Part shown: one piece after another, positions 27,801-37,582 of the stretch
How the letters are laid out: every line of letters begins with the position of its first letter
Numbering within the stretch: the first letter of the stretch is position 1
Origin: Hyphomicrobium sp.
Lineage (GTDB): Bacteria > Pseudomonadota > Alphaproteobacteria > Rhizobiales > Hyphomicrobiaceae
Length of the DNA stretch: 64,000 nt
Direction of reading: 5' to 3'
Assembly: GCA_017512425.1 (NCBI GenBank)
Contig: JAFWGI010000015.1
Coordinates: 372,001-436,000, forward strand
The notes under the pieces: model-generated
What the model was told of the DNA's origin: nothing
The model's database searches: none
The model's input: the letters and a program-made list of their open reading frames with translations, nothing else
Program-made: the position numbers and the translations under genes

Positions 27801-28712
27801 GGCGGCAATGATCTCTCCATGCGCGGCTTCAAAATGAAGCTGTCGACGCGCAACGAAAGGCTCTCGGCGTTCGAGGCGCGCGGCACGCTCGACGGCGGTA
27901 CGCCGCTGACCGCGATGCTCGAACAATCGACCGGCGCGCGCCGGATGCTGGTGGAATCGCCTGACGCGGGTCAGGTCATGAAGCTCATCGACTTCTATCC
28001 GAATATGCAGGGCGGGCGGCTACGTCTCGAAGTCAACCTCGACGGCAAGGGTGCCGCCGAAAAGACCGGAATTTTATGGGTCGATCAGTTCAAAATTCTA
28101 GGCGACCCGATCGTCAGTGAAGTTGTCGGCAGCGCCGATGAAGGCCGCCCGGCAATCGGCGGCGGCAAAAACAAAGTGACGCGCGAAGTCTTCCAGTTCG
28201 ACCGGATGCGGGCGCCGTTCTCGGTCGGCTACGGACAATTCGTGCTGGAAGAATCGTATTTGAAGGGGCCGCTCGTCGGCGCGAATTTACGCGGCAAAGT
28301 TGATTTCAAAACGCAGCGCGTCAATCTCGGCGGCACCTATATTCCGCTGCAAGGCTTGAACAGCGCGCTCGGCGGCATTCCGCTGCTCGGTCAGATTATT
28401 TCCGGTGCGCATGGCGAAGGCATCTTTGGCATAACCTTTGCCGTGCAAGGGCCGCTTGCCGAACCGCAGGTTCTCGTCAATCCGCTCTCGCTCGTCGCGC
28501 CGGGTATCTTCCGCGAAGTGTTCCAGATGACGGGCCAAAATCCGAGCGTGCAGGTGCGCGAGGAACGGGCGCCGTCGAAGCCCGCGCGGGAGCGCGTGCG
28601 GGCAACCGCGCCCGGTGGAGAGCCAACTGTCGCGCCGCGCAAAACGTCGCCAGGCGACATCGTTGACGGGTGGTCGTCGACGACCGAAAAGCCAACGAAG
28701 AATAACAACTAG
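24858..28712 (+). CDS. Large AsmA-like protein with DUF3971 region
   Basis: The 1284-residue protein belongs to the AsmA/YhdP-like group, elongated periplasmic bridges implicated in lipid transport to the outer membrane. Residues 1-80 are Gly/Pro/Gln/Thr-rich and probably cytoplasmic. One membrane segment lies near 90-112 (LVYSIIPVIMLTAMAAGGLY). The rest is a long beta-rich periplasmic body. Its C-terminal third contains the AsmA-2-like pattern (LDGGTPLTAMLEQ, YIPLQGLNSALGGIPLLG and then GEGIFGITFAVQGPL). The TTG start at 24858 follows GAGG by 8 bases. It lies head-to-head with bcp and its end is 15 bases from tyrS. Confidence 0.85.
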   Translation: MNTKSDGNRPGVPGSGVQGAGATGVAGPRTAGQPAQRPAPQSQHGQQSQTGRTGPPPLPTTTRTVAVTQGPPQPPPEPSSAMWALATFGKTLVYSIIPVIMLTAMAAGGLYVRLSHGPIGLDFMVDPVERGINAELVNNSVKIDGAELYLTDAGTLEFRLRHVTVFDSDGDAVGGAPMAAVNISAAALWKLRIVPARVELIDSEINLIYTDEVGLALDDVIDDAKAAVEAAEEIAATAPADRPAAPDAITDRPKTIQKQYNIAQILTDSSRRARQRMGATSYLVEFGLRNATINLTYQGKKSSWNVPEASVDFDHARRRSVISGRASVSSPRGPWAMTFVTDESERTGKLNVTATVRDLVPATLAGAAPPLALMQMIDMPLAGDATVELSTDGNVEGAQVAIEAASGHILHADLDQAFSLTAALFKLKYDGKARSWELLPSPVKWPEGSVVYSGSAKDVAANGQPAQWQFALDGKNGVLEASNFGVAPVQMDVWTANGTLVPRKGLLQISEARFTGGGGDVAVSLVSQPGKAGQSTRADIALSAMPLATLKALWPMAIAKGARSWVGENVTAATFNGGTINYLTGDFVDAASVKPGEKRELLSGSLQIADAQFVPLKGMAPIAAPAGVVSLDNNALEVTVPEAAVVLADDRRVPIKTGRLFTENVLIHRPVADITFATQSALGPFLETVEQLPVRAVRESAPFPKAGEGKVDAQLTIKLPLVSELNADDVTVEGKAKITDGRFGKVGGQFDIQGFTLALDLTETALDAKGDLLVNGVPGKIVGQRVFGVTSDQQPPMKVTAKLDEADRTQLGLDINDIVRGVVPVEISLQKAGRVEPAIKVRADLTNAEIALEPVAWKKPPGKQAFVEAEIVSGKTQKTELQNFKVSGDDIAVEGWVGIGADGRMREFLFPAFALNVISRLELQGTLGSDDIWSIKANGPTFDGRDVFKSLFSVGDGGSAKSKSGKTSRGTNLSVDIGNVIGGNDLSMRGFKMKLSTRNERLSAFEARGTLDGGTPLTAMLEQSTGARRMLVESPDAGQVMKLIDFYPNMQGGRLRLEVNLDGKGAAEKTGILWVDQFKILGDPIVSEVVGSADEGRPAIGGGKNKVTREVFQFDRMRAPFSVGYGQFVLEESYLKGPLVGANLRGKVDFKTQRVNLGGTYIPLQGLNSALGGIPLLGQIISGAHGEGIFGITFAVQGPLAEPQVLVNPLSLVAPGIFREVFQMTGQNPSVQVREERAPSKPARERVRATAPGGEPTVAPRKTSPGDIVDGWSSTTEKPTKNNN

Positions 28713-28727
28713 ACGATACGGCGGCGT

Positions 28728-29999
28728 TCACTCCGGCTTCAGAAGAACGTGCTTCTTCTTGCCGAGCGAGAGCTTGATGACGCCGTCGCTTGTGACGTCG
28801 GCGCTGCCGACGACGGCCTTGTCGCTCGTGACGGTCGCGTCATTGACCTTCAATCCGCCGCCCTGGACCTGACGCCGGGCTTCGCTATTTGATGCAACAA
28901 GACCCGCTTTGACAAACGCCGCGAGCACGCCGACGCCGGCATCGAGTTCGCTTTTGGCGATTCCCACGGTTGGAAGATCGGCGGCCAGCGTACCTTGCTC
29001 GAATGTTTTCTTGGCGGTTTCAGCGGCCGCTTCGGCTTTAGCGCGGCTGTGAATGAGTGCCGTTGCTTCCGTCGCCAGGATCTTTTTCGCGTCGTTGATC
29101 TCGGCGCCTTCGAGCGCCGCGAGACGTGCGACTTCTGCCATCGGCAGCAGCGTGAACAGCTTCAGGAAACGTTCGACGTCGGCGTCCTCGGTGTTGCGCC
29201 AGAACTGCCAGTAGTCGTAGGCGGAGAGTTGCGCTTCGTTGAGCCAAACGGCGCCGGACGCGGTCTTGCCCATCTTGGCACCCGAGGCCGTCGTCAACAA
29301 CGGGCAGGTCAGAGCGAACAGCGGGTGCTTGACGCCCATGCGGCGGCCGAGATCGATGCCGGTGACGATGTTGCCCCATTGATCCGAGCCGCCCATCTGC
29401 ATGTTGCAGCCGTAACGGCGCGACAGCTCGACGAAGTCGTAAGCCTGCAGCAGCATGTAATTGAATTCGATGAATGACAGCTCCTGCTCCCGTTCCAGGC
29501 GCAGTTTTGCGCTGTCCATCGTCAGCATGCGATTGACCGAGAAGTGACGGCCGACGTCGCGCAGAAACTCGATGTAGTTGAGCGGCGCGAGCCACTCGGC
29601 GTTATCGACCATCACGGCGTCGGTCTTACCGTCACCGAATTTCAGGAATTTCGAGAACACGCCTTTAATCGCGTCTTTGTTGGCGTCGATCTCTTCGACC
29701 GTGCGCAGCACGCGCGTTTCATCTTTGCCGGACGGATCGCCGACGCGCGTCGTGCCGCCGCCCATCAGCGCGATCGGTTTGCCGGCGCCGGTTGCCTGCA
29801 GCCAATGCAGCATCATGATCGACAGCAGATGGCCGATGTGCAGCGAGGGCGCGGTGCAATCGTATCCGACATAGGCAACGACGCGGCCTTCGGCGGCAGC
29901 CTTATCGACGCCCGGAAGATCCGAGCATTGATGGATAAAGCCACGCTCGGTCATGACCTTCAAAAAGTCGGATGCCGGGGCTGCATTGGTCGTCGTCAT
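28728..29999 (-). CDS. tyrS: Tyrosyl-tRNA synthetase
   Basis: This class I aminoacyl-tRNA synthetase has the HIGH motif at residues 54-57 and KMGKT (KMSKS variant) at 242-246. YMLLQAYDF and GGSDQWGNI line the tyrosine pocket. A C-terminal S4 RNA-binding domain follows ([20 protein letters not shown]). ATG 29999 gives 423 residues, the usual size. The open frame upstream to 30425 overlaps the divergent anmK gene and is not part of the protein. Confidence 0.97.
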   Translation of the reverse strand: MTTTNAAPASDFLKVMTERGFIHQCSDLPGVDKAAAEGRVVAYVGYDCTAPSLHIGHLLSIMMLHWLQATGAGKPIALMGGGTTRVGDPSGKDETRVLRTVEEIDANKDAIKGVFSKFLKFGDGKTDAVMVDNAEWLAPLNYIEFLRDVGRHFSVNRMLTMDSAKLRLEREQELSFIEFNYMLLQAYDFVELSRRYGCNMQMGGSDQWGNIVTGIDLGRRMGVKHPLFALTCPLLTTASGAKMGKTASGAVWLNEAQLSAYDYWQFWRNTEDADVERFLKLFTLLPMAEVARLAALEGAEINDAKKILATEATALIHSRAKAEAAAETAKKTFEQGTLAADLPTVGIAKSELDAGVGVLAAFVKAGLVASNSEARRQVQGGGLKVNDATVTSDKAVVGSADVTSDGVIKLSLGKKKHVLLKPE

Positions 30000-30120
30000 A
30001 GGATTTTCGCTTCGCTGACGTGAGGAATGAACTTCCGGCACCGCACGCGGCAGCGTAGGGTGCGCGACCGGCGGGCGGCTAAGGCGCGCCGGAGTCAACG
30101 GCCTACACGGGAAGGGTCGA

Positions 30121-31242
30121 ATGAGCAAGATTATGCGGGCGATTGGCCTCATGAGCGGGACGTCGCTCGACGGCATCGACGTCGCGCTTCTCGAGACCGA
30201 CGGCGGAATGCGCGTAACCCGTGGTCCTTCGCTGATGGTCCCGTATGATGCGATCTCGCGCCAGCAGTTGGCCGAGGCTCTGGAGCACGCACGCGGGCTG
30301 ACAGAACGCACTGCCCGGCCCGGTCGCCTTGCAGCCGCCGAGCAGCGGCTGACCGAATTGCATGCCGCCGCCGTTTCCGAGTTCTTGCGCGCGCATTCCG
30401 TCGCGAGTTCCTCGATCGATGTCATCGGGTTTCACGGTCAGACAGTGCTGCACCGGCCAGAAATCGGTTTGACCGTGCAACTGGGCGATGGCCAGCTCCT
30501 TGCGGATACGACGCGACTGCCGATCGTGTTCGATATGCGCGCCGCGGACGTCGCAGCGGGCGGGCAAGGCGCGCCGTTGGTACCGATCTATCATTTCGCG
30601 TTGACCGCCAACCGCCCCGAGCGGCCGCTGGCGATCGTCAACGTCGGCGGTGTTGCCAACGTCACTTGGATCGGCCGCGATGGCCGGCTGATCGCCTTCG
30701 ACACCGGCCCCGGCAATGCCCTCATCGACGATTGGATGCTGAAGCGTTCCAATCAGACGTTCGACGACGGTGGCGCGTGCGCTGCACGCGGGCGCGTCGA
30801 TGACGATGCGGTCCACGCTTATCTCAACGATCCCTTCTTCGCGGCGGCAGCGCCGAAGTCGCTCGATCGCAATGCGTTTTATGCGCGCCGCGTCGTACAT
30901 ATGGGCGTCGAGGACGGCGCGGCGACGCTGACAGCATTTACAGCGAGCGCAATCGCGAAAGCGCGCGAGCATCTGCCGGAGGAACCGGCGCTGTGGATCG
31001 TCGCGGGCGGCGGACGGCGCAATAAAACGCTGATGCGGATGCTCGCCGGACGCGTGCAGAACGCCGTTATACCGTCGGAAGCGGCGGGTCTCGATGGCGA
31101 CAGTCTCGAAGCCGAAGCGTGGGCCTATCTTGCCGTCCGGTCACTGCGCGGGCTGCCATTGACGTTTCCAGGGACGACAGGTGTTGCAAGCCCGCTGACC
31201 GGCGGCGTGCTCGCCCTGCCGAAAGCACCGCTGGTTCACTGA
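30121..31242 (+). CDS. anmK: Anhydro-N-acetylmuramic acid kinase
   Basis: AnmK phosphorylates and opens 1,6-anhydro-MurNAc during recycling of peptidoglycan fragments. The N-terminus [16 protein letters not shown] (residues 9-24) is the family signature. Later motifs are [34 protein letters not shown] and a C-terminal Gly-rich ATP site, [13 protein letters not shown]. The length of 373 residues is standard. The divergent arrangement with tyrS is common in Alphaproteobacteria. Confidence 0.97.
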   Translation: MSKIMRAIGLMSGTSLDGIDVALLETDGGMRVTRGPSLMVPYDAISRQQLAEALEHARGLTERTARPGRLAAAEQRLTELHAAAVSEFLRAHSVASSSIDVIGFHGQTVLHRPEIGLTVQLGDGQLLADTTRLPIVFDMRAADVAAGGQGAPLVPIYHFALTANRPERPLAIVNVGGVANVTWIGRDGRLIAFDTGPGNALIDDWMLKRSNQTFDDGGACAARGRVDDDAVHAYLNDPFFAAAAPKSLDRNAFYARRVVHMGVEDGAATLTAFTASAIAKAREHLPEEPALWIVAGGGRRNKTLMRMLAGRVQNAVIPSEAAGLDGDSLEAEAWAYLAVRSLRGLPLTFPGTTGVASPLTGGVLALPKAPLVH

Positions 31243-31268
31243 AGCTGCCATTTAGAAGGGGATTTGAC

Positions 31269-31532
31269 ATGCCGATGTTGCGGGCGGGGATGGCGGTTGC
31301 GGCGCTTTTGATCGGAGCGATTGCGACGTTTCTTGGCGTCGTCGTGACGGCCAGCGCGTTGACGACCGGCGCCATCAGCTTGAGTTACGGTGGTGGCGAT
31401 GGCGCAGTCTCGGAGACGATCACGCGAGCCGGCGACGCTGCACGGTACTGGCAGTTTGTTCTACTGCTTGGAGTGGCGCCAGCGGTCCTCGGTGCGCTGG
31501 CTGCGCGATGGGCTTGGCGTGTAATCCGTTAG
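31269..31532 (+). CDS. Small inner-membrane protein, 87 aa
   Basis: Two hydrophobic segments (about residues 6-33 and 62-82) flank a Gly/Asp-rich loop. AAGGGG lies 8 bases before ATG 31269. It begins 26 bases after anmK and may be in its transcript. No family recognised. Confidence 0.6.
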   Translation: MPMLRAGMAVAALLIGAIATFLGVVVTASALTTGAISLSYGGGDGAVSETITRAGDAARYWQFVLLLGVAPAVLGALAARWAWRVIR

Positions 31533-31541
31533 GGAAGCTCT

Positions 31542-32006
31542 CTACGATGTGCCCTGCCGCGCCGCGATCAGCTTCGCCTTGGCCGCCGTAATGCCGGCTG
31601 ACGTTCCGGTCTCGAGCAGCGTCTTCAAGTCAGCGAGCACCAACGCAAATCCCTCGGTTGCGTTCAGCGCCTGGTCCACCGGGTCCGCATCGGGCTCTGT
31701 GAAACGATCGTTGATCAGCGTGACAGCCGTGCCGCCGCTGAACGACTGGAGCTCAACTTGGACGCGGCTTGTTTCCCAATCCCACGCGAGAAGCCTGCCG
31801 GGTTCCATGACGGTCGCCGTCGTCTGGGCCGTCGCGCCCTCGACAGGAAAGTCCCACTGCACCGGCGTGTTCAGTTTAAGTGACGCGCTCGCGTCTTGGA
31901 GCCAGAACCGCTTCAGATGACGCGGCTGAACGAAAGCTTCGTAGACGGTTGCGGGCGTCGCGTTGATGTACAGTGAAACGCGCGCGCGAGGACTATCGTT
32001 GGTCAC
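31542..32006 (-). CDS. SRPBCC (AHSA1-like) domain protein
   Basis: The 154-residue START-like fold opens with VSLYINATPATVYEAFVQPRHLKRFW and continues with MEPGRLLAWDWE and a C-terminal long helix. This is typical of the AHSA1/polyketide cyclase-like SRPBCC group, often binders of hydrophobic ligands. The GTG start at 32006 has GAGGAG upstream. It lies 21 bases after the alpha/beta hydrolase gene on the same strand, so they may share a transcript. Confidence 0.8.
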   Translation of the reverse strand: MTNDSPRARVSLYINATPATVYEAFVQPRHLKRFWLQDASASLKLNTPVQWDFPVEGATAQTTATVMEPGRLLAWDWETSRVQVELQSFSGGTAVTLINDRFTEPDADPVDQALNATEGFALVLADLKTLLETGTSAGITAAKAKLIAARQGTS

Positions 32007-32027
32007 GAGGCGCTCCTCTTGTTCCGG

Positions 32028-32804
32028 CTACTCGTCGTCGCCGTCGTCACCAGCACTGGCGGCGGGCGTCGTCTGCGCTTCCGCGCGTTCGATTTCGCGC
32101 TGGCGCTGGCGCATCAGTTCGCGTTCGCGCTCGCGTTCCTTGTCGCGCGCGCGGTCCTTTTCGAACTGGATCATGCGTTCGTCGACATACGCGCCGACGA
32201 TGTTGCCGAGTTCTTCGGTCTTGTTTTCGAAGAAGTGGTTGGCGCCGGGCACGACTTCGTGCGTGATCTTGATGCCCTTCTGCACTTTCACCTTGGCGGC
32301 CATGTCTGCGACGGACGCGGTCGGCACGACGCGGTCCTTGTCGCCGTTCAGGATCAAGCCGGACGATGGGCACGGCGCCAGGAACGAGAAATCATAGAGG
32401 TTCGATGGCGGTGCGACGCAGATGAAGCCGTCGATCTCCGGACGGCGCATCAACAGCTGCATCGCGATCCAGGTGCCGAATGACACGCCCGCGATCCAGC
32501 AGGTCTTGCTGTCGGGCTTGACGAGCTGCAGCCAGTCAAGCGCGGACGCCGCATCGGCCAGCTCGCCCGGACCACCGTCCCAAACGCCCTGGCTGCGGCC
32601 GACGCCGCGGAAATTGAAGCGCAGCACGGAAAATCCGCGCGCGGCGAACGTGTGATAGAGCGAGTACACCACCTGATTATTCATGGTGCCGCCGAACTGC
32701 GGATGCGGATGCAGGATCAACGCGATCGGGCTGTCGGCTTTCGGCTCGTGGTGATAGCGCGCCTCGATGCGTCCGCCAGGTCCATTGATAATCAGTTCAG
32801 GCAT
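32028..32804 (-). CDS. Alpha/beta hydrolase with charged C-terminal tail
   Basis: The 258-residue protein matches the short dienelactone-hydrolase-like group. Motifs are LILHPHPQFGGTMNN, FNFRGVGRSQG, the nucleophile elbow GVSFGTW (Ser), an Asp near NGDKDRVVP and a His at GANHFF. After residue 205 comes an unusual stretch of Arg/Glu/Lys repeats predicted as a charged coiled coil, then Ala/Asp. Such hydrolases commonly lie beside suf genes in Rhizobiales. The substrate is unknown. Confidence 0.85.
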   Translation of the reverse strand: MPELIINGPGGRIEARYHHEPKADSPIALILHPHPQFGGTMNNQVVYSLYHTFAARGFSVLRFNFRGVGRSQGVWDGGPGELADAASALDWLQLVKPDSKTCWIAGVSFGTWIAMQLLMRRPEIDGFICVAPPSNLYDFSFLAPCPSSGLILNGDKDRVVPTASVADMAAKVKVQKGIKITHEVVPGANHFFENKTEELGNIVGAYVDERMIQFEKDRARDKERERERELMRQRQREIERAEAQTTPAASAGDDGDDE

Positions 32805-32908
32805 CTAAAAAGCCTCGGGGTCTAGGTTAAGCGCGCGAGTTTTGCGGCGCGTGGGGTTGGTGCGGCGTCAGGTACGCTTCACATCCGCGTATGGGCGTTC
32901 GAGGAACC

Positions 32909-32937
32909 TTGACTCCTGCGCTCAGGATTTACATAGT
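32909..32937 (+). promoter_or_regulatory. Putative suf operon promoter with inverted repeat
   Basis: TTGACT (32909-32914) and CATAGT (32932-32937) have a 17-base spacer. The spacer region contains TCCTG-CGCT-CAGGA, an inverted repeat that could be an operator for the Fe-S regulator encoded downstream. The 301-base gap 32805-33105 otherwise holds a leader of about 165 bases and the hydrolase upstream region. Confidence 0.5.
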
Positions 32938-33105
32938 GAGCGCAGTTTAGAACGGTTCAAAAGCAACTCTTGTCTGGATCAGGCCGCTCGCTCCTGCTGG
33001 GGCGGCTCTCTTAACACAGTCCTGGGTGGCAAAAGCAAGCCTTGGATTACAGCGGAACAGGATTTCGCCACCATTTGGGGTGGCGCCAGTCCGGAGACGT
33101 ATGAC

Positions 33106-34656
33106 GTGGAACTGACGACCAAAGGGCGTTACGCAGTCACGGCCATGGCGGATATCGCCGGGCAGGATGAGCAGTCGTCTGTGCCGCTGTCGCAGATCGC
33201 GGAGCGCCAGAGCCTGCCGCTCGCGTACCTCGAACAGATTTTTGTCGCTCTGCGCCGCGCCGGCTTGGTCGAAAGTGCGCGCGGGCGTTCGGGCGGCTAC
33301 AAGCTCGCGCGGCCGGCAGCCGAGATCAGCGTTGGCGCGGTGATGCGTGCCGTCGACGAAGATACCCATTTTACGCGGTGCGCCGACGACGATCCGCGCT
33401 GCTCGCGCGTGACGCCGTGCTTGACGCACGGGCTGTGGCAGCGCCTCGGGCAGGTGACGAGTTCGTTTTTTGCGTCGGTGAGCCTAGCAGATGTCGTTCA
33501 TGGACGCGTTGCCGCCGAAGCAAGTGCCCGGAAAGATTCACGCATCTACCTCGATTACAACGCGACCGCGCAGCTGCGCGACGGCGCGAAAGCGGCAATG
33601 GTCGCTGCGCTCGACGTCGAGGGCAATCCGTCGTCGGTGCATAGCGAAGGACGCAAAGCCCGCGGCGTCATTGAAGCCGCCCGCAAGTGCGTTGCGCGTC
33701 TTGTCAACGCCAAGCCATCGGAAATCGTATTCACGAGTGGTGCGACCGAGGCGAACGCCTGGGTGATGGCGCAGTCGTGGGACACGATTTTCGTCGCCGG
33801 CATTGAGCACGACTCCGTGCTCGCTCCGGCGCGCGCCAGCAAAGCTGACGTCGTGATTGTCGGAACCGATGGCGATGGGCGCGTGCGCGTTGAGGATATC
33901 GCGGCGCGGGTTTTGACCGGCGCCGGTGTCGGACGAGCGCTGATCTCGCTGCAGCTCGCCAACAATGAAACGGGCGTCATACAGGATATTGCGGCGGTAA
34001 CGGCATTTGCGCGCGAACACGGACTGTTCGTGCACACCGATGCGGTGCAGGCGCCTGGCCGCATCCCGGTTGATTTTGCGGGCCTCGATACCGATCTCAT
34101 GAGTATCTCGGCGCACAAATTTGGTGGTCCGAAAGGGATCGGTGCGCTGATCATTCGTGATCACCTCGATCTTGAGCCGCTGATCCGCGGTGGTGGCCAG
34201 GAACGCCGCCGCCGCGCGGGCACCGAAAACCTCGCGGCTACAGCGGGTTTCGGAGCGGCCGCGGACGCGGCGCTGGTCGATCTCGCCGATGCATCACGCA
34301 TAGCCGGGTTGCGCGGCGATATGGAATCCGCCATTCGCGCAGCGTCGCCGGGCGCGGTGATCGTCGGCGCCACATCGCCACGGCTGCCGAACACGCTCAA
34401 CGTCGCGCTGCCGGGCATGCTCGCGGAAACGCTCGTCATTCGTTTCGATCTTGCAGGCATTGCGTTGAGTGCCGGATCGGCGTGCTCGTCGGGCAAAGTT
34501 GGCGCCAGCCATGTGCTCGACGCGATGGGCATGGCGCGCGACGTCGCAACGGCGGCCATCCGCATCAGCCTCGGACCGTCGACGACGGACGCCGACGTGC
34601 AGCGGTTCATAACGGTTTGGAAAGACATCACATCGAAGGCGGCGCTGGCTGCCTGA
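33106..34656 (+). CDS. Fusion of IscR/Rrf2 Fe-S regulator and cysteine desulfurase
   Basis: One uninterrupted frame encodes two proteins usually made separately. Residues 1-135 are an Rrf2 winged-helix regulator: MELTTKGRYAVTAM, the recognition helix with Glu43, the wing RGRSGGYKLARP, and candidate cluster ligands Cys92, Cys99, Cys105 and His108, nearly at the positions used by E. coli IscR. Residues about 146-516 are an IscS/NifS-type PLP desulfurase: IYLDYNATA, the NETG loop, SAHKFGGPKG with PLP-binding Lys338, and SAGSACSSGK with catalytic Cys460. The linker is only about 15 residues. GTG 33106 follows GGAG. It heads the suf operon. Separate translation of the second half from an internal GTG cannot be ruled out. 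Confidence 0.9.
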   Translation: MELTTKGRYAVTAMADIAGQDEQSSVPLSQIAERQSLPLAYLEQIFVALRRAGLVESARGRSGGYKLARPAAEISVGAVMRAVDEDTHFTRCADDDPRCSRVTPCLTHGLWQRLGQVTSSFFASVSLADVVHGRVAAEASARKDSRIYLDYNATAQLRDGAKAAMVAALDVEGNPSSVHSEGRKARGVIEAARKCVARLVNAKPSEIVFTSGATEANAWVMAQSWDTIFVAGIEHDSVLAPARASKADVVIVGTDGDGRVRVEDIAARVLTGAGVGRALISLQLANNETGVIQDIAAVTAFAREHGLFVHTDAVQAPGRIPVDFAGLDTDLMSISAHKFGGPKGIGALIIRDHLDLEPLIRGGGQERRRRAGTENLAATAGFGAAADAALVDLADASRIAGLRGDMESAIRAASPGAVIVGATSPRLPNTLNVALPGMLAETLVIRFDLAGIALSAGSACSSGKVGASHVLDAMGMARDVATAAIRISLGPSTTDADVQRFITVWKDITSKAALAA

Positions 34657-34707
34657 CACGAAATTCGCATCAAGGCCCGCAAGGGCAAAGTTGGAGAATG
34701 AAAGACA

Positions 34708-36177
<1,470 letters not shown>

Positions 36178-36179
36178 CG

Positions 36180-36458
36180 ATGACCGAGTATTGGTTCAAG
36201 CCAAAAACGCACGGATACGGTGCGACACCCATGAACTGGAAAGGTTGGGCAGCAACGGCACTCTTTGCGCTGGCGGTCGGCGGTTTCGCGACGACAGCTT
36301 TGAGCGCGTTGGGACCGCTCGATAGTGCTTCCGACTATGCAATCGTGTTTGGCGGTGTCGCCGCTATAACCGTGCCCTTTGTCTGGCTATGCCGCATCAA
36401 GACCAATGGTCCGTGGCGCTGGCAGTGGGGCCATCACGACGGGGGTGTCGACAGATGA
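36180..36458 (+). CDS. Uncharacterised membrane protein inside the suf operon (first)
   Basis: The 92-residue protein opens EYWFKPKTHGYGATPMNWKGW, a motif I associate with small uncharacterised alphaproteobacterial proteins. Two hydrophobic segments follow (about 23-46 and 57-77), and the C-terminus is Trp/His-rich (GPWRWQWGHHDG). It starts 3 bases after the sufB stop and overlaps the next gene by ATGA, so it is embedded in the operon. Its role in cluster assembly is unknown. Confidence 0.78.
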   Translation: MTEYWFKPKTHGYGATPMNWKGWAATALFALAVGGFATTALSALGPLDSASDYAIVFGGVAAITVPFVWLCRIKTNGPWRWQWGHHDGGVDR

Positions 36459-36775
36459 CAGATACGCTGGCGCACCCACCTCAAAAGTTTGCGACTGAAA
36501 GCCAAGCGCAGGAATATTGGTTTGAGACGTCGGAAAAATACTGGTCGCCGCTTGCGACCGTCATTCATCCCGAGGGGTATCGTCTCAATCGGCGCCTCAA
36601 TCTTTATCTGTTGCTTGCAGGCTTCGCAGGCGTGCCGCTCGTGTTGATTGCGACATGGCTGGGCGCGTCGCCGATTGTTGTCGGAATTGCCTTCGCAGCG
36701 CTTTCGCTGGCGGCGTTTGCCGCCGTTGGCATTTGGTATGTGAAGGCCGCGCGGTCGCGCACACGCATTATCTAG
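36455..36775 (+). CDS. Uncharacterised membrane protein inside the suf operon (second)
   Basis: The 106-residue protein has a polar N-terminus with two aromatic motifs (EYWFETSEKYWSPL), a basic stretch RLNRRLN, then two membrane segments separated by a short GASP turn, and a basic C-terminus RSRTRII. Its ATG overlaps the preceding stop. sufC starts 50 bases downstream. The hairpin topology with both ends inside is an inference from charge. Confidence 0.75.
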   Translation: MTDTLAHPPQKFATESQAQEYWFETSEKYWSPLATVIHPEGYRLNRRLNLYLLLAGFAGVPLVLIATWLGASPIVVGIAFAALSLAAFAAVGIWYVKAARSRTRII

Positions 36776-36825
36776 AGATCGAAGAATTCAATGGCGCCAG
36801 GCGCCGGCCAGTAGGAAGAAACGCA

Positions 36826-37581
36826 ATGTTAGAAATCAAGAACCTGCACGTGAAGCTCGAAGACGAGGACAAGGTGATCCTCAAGGGGCTGTCGCTGAAG
36901 GTGCCGAAGGGCGAAGTCCACGCGATCATGGGGCCGAACGGCTCCGGCAAGTCGACGCTCGCGTACGTGCTCGCGGGCCGCGATGGCTACGAAGTGACCG
37001 AGGGCGACATTCTTTGGAATGGCGAATCTATCCTCGAGATGGAGCCGGACGAGCGCGCCGCCAAGGGCGTCTTCCTGGCGTTCCAGTACCCGATGGAAAT
37101 TCCGGGCGTTGCGGGCCTGACGTTCCTGCGCACGGCGGTCAACGCCGTCCGCAAGAAGCGCGGCCAGGCCGAATTGACGACGCCGGGCTTCATGAAGTTC
37201 GTCAAGGAACAGGCGGCGAAGCTCAACATCGATGTCGAGATGCTGAAGCGTCCGGTCAACGTCGGCTTCTCGGGCGGCGAAAAGAAGCGTTCGGAAATTT
37301 TGCAGATGGCGATGCTCGAGCCGACGCTGTGCGTGCTCGATGAAACCGATTCCGGTCTCGATATCGACGCGCTGAAAGTCGTCTCCGACGGCGTCAATGC
37401 GCTGCGCTCGCCGGATCGCGCGACGCTCGTCATCACGCACTATCAGCGGCTGTTGAACCACATCGTGCCGGACAAGGTGCACGTATTGGCGGATGGCCGC
37501 ATCCAGAAGACGGGCGGCAAGGAACTGGCGCTTGAACTCGAAAAATCAGGTTATGCCGAATTCACAGGCAAGGCGGCGTGA
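36826..37581 (+). CDS. sufC: Fe-S assembly ATPase SufC
   Basis: SufC is the ABC-type ATPase of the SufBCD complex. Walker A GPNGSGKST is at residues 36-44, followed by the Q-loop FQYPMEIPG, the SufC-specific signature GFSGGEKKRSEI and Walker B CVLDETDSGLDID. The length of 251 residues is normal. AGGAAG precedes ATG 36826. Its stop is one base from the sufD start. Confidence 0.97.
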   Translation: MLEIKNLHVKLEDEDKVILKGLSLKVPKGEVHAIMGPNGSGKSTLAYVLAGRDGYEVTEGDILWNGESILEMEPDERAAKGVFLAFQYPMEIPGVAGLTFLRTAVNAVRKKRGQAELTTPGFMKFVKEQAAKLNIDVEMLKRPVNVGFSGGEKKRSEILQMAMLEPTLCVLDETDSGLDIDALKVVSDGVNALRSPDRATLVITHYQRLLNHIVPDKVHVLADGRIQKTGGKELALELEKSGYAEFTGKAA

Positions 37582-37582
37582 G

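Noticed and set aside
30000..30425. N-terminal extension of tyrS
   Set aside because: It would overlap the divergent anmK gene and is unrelated to TyrS; ATG 29999 gives the normal length.
32842..33105. 88-codon in-frame extension before the fused regulator
   Set aside because: Rrf2 proteins start at the LTTKGRYAV segment; the extension lacks protein-like pattern and covers the putative promoter.
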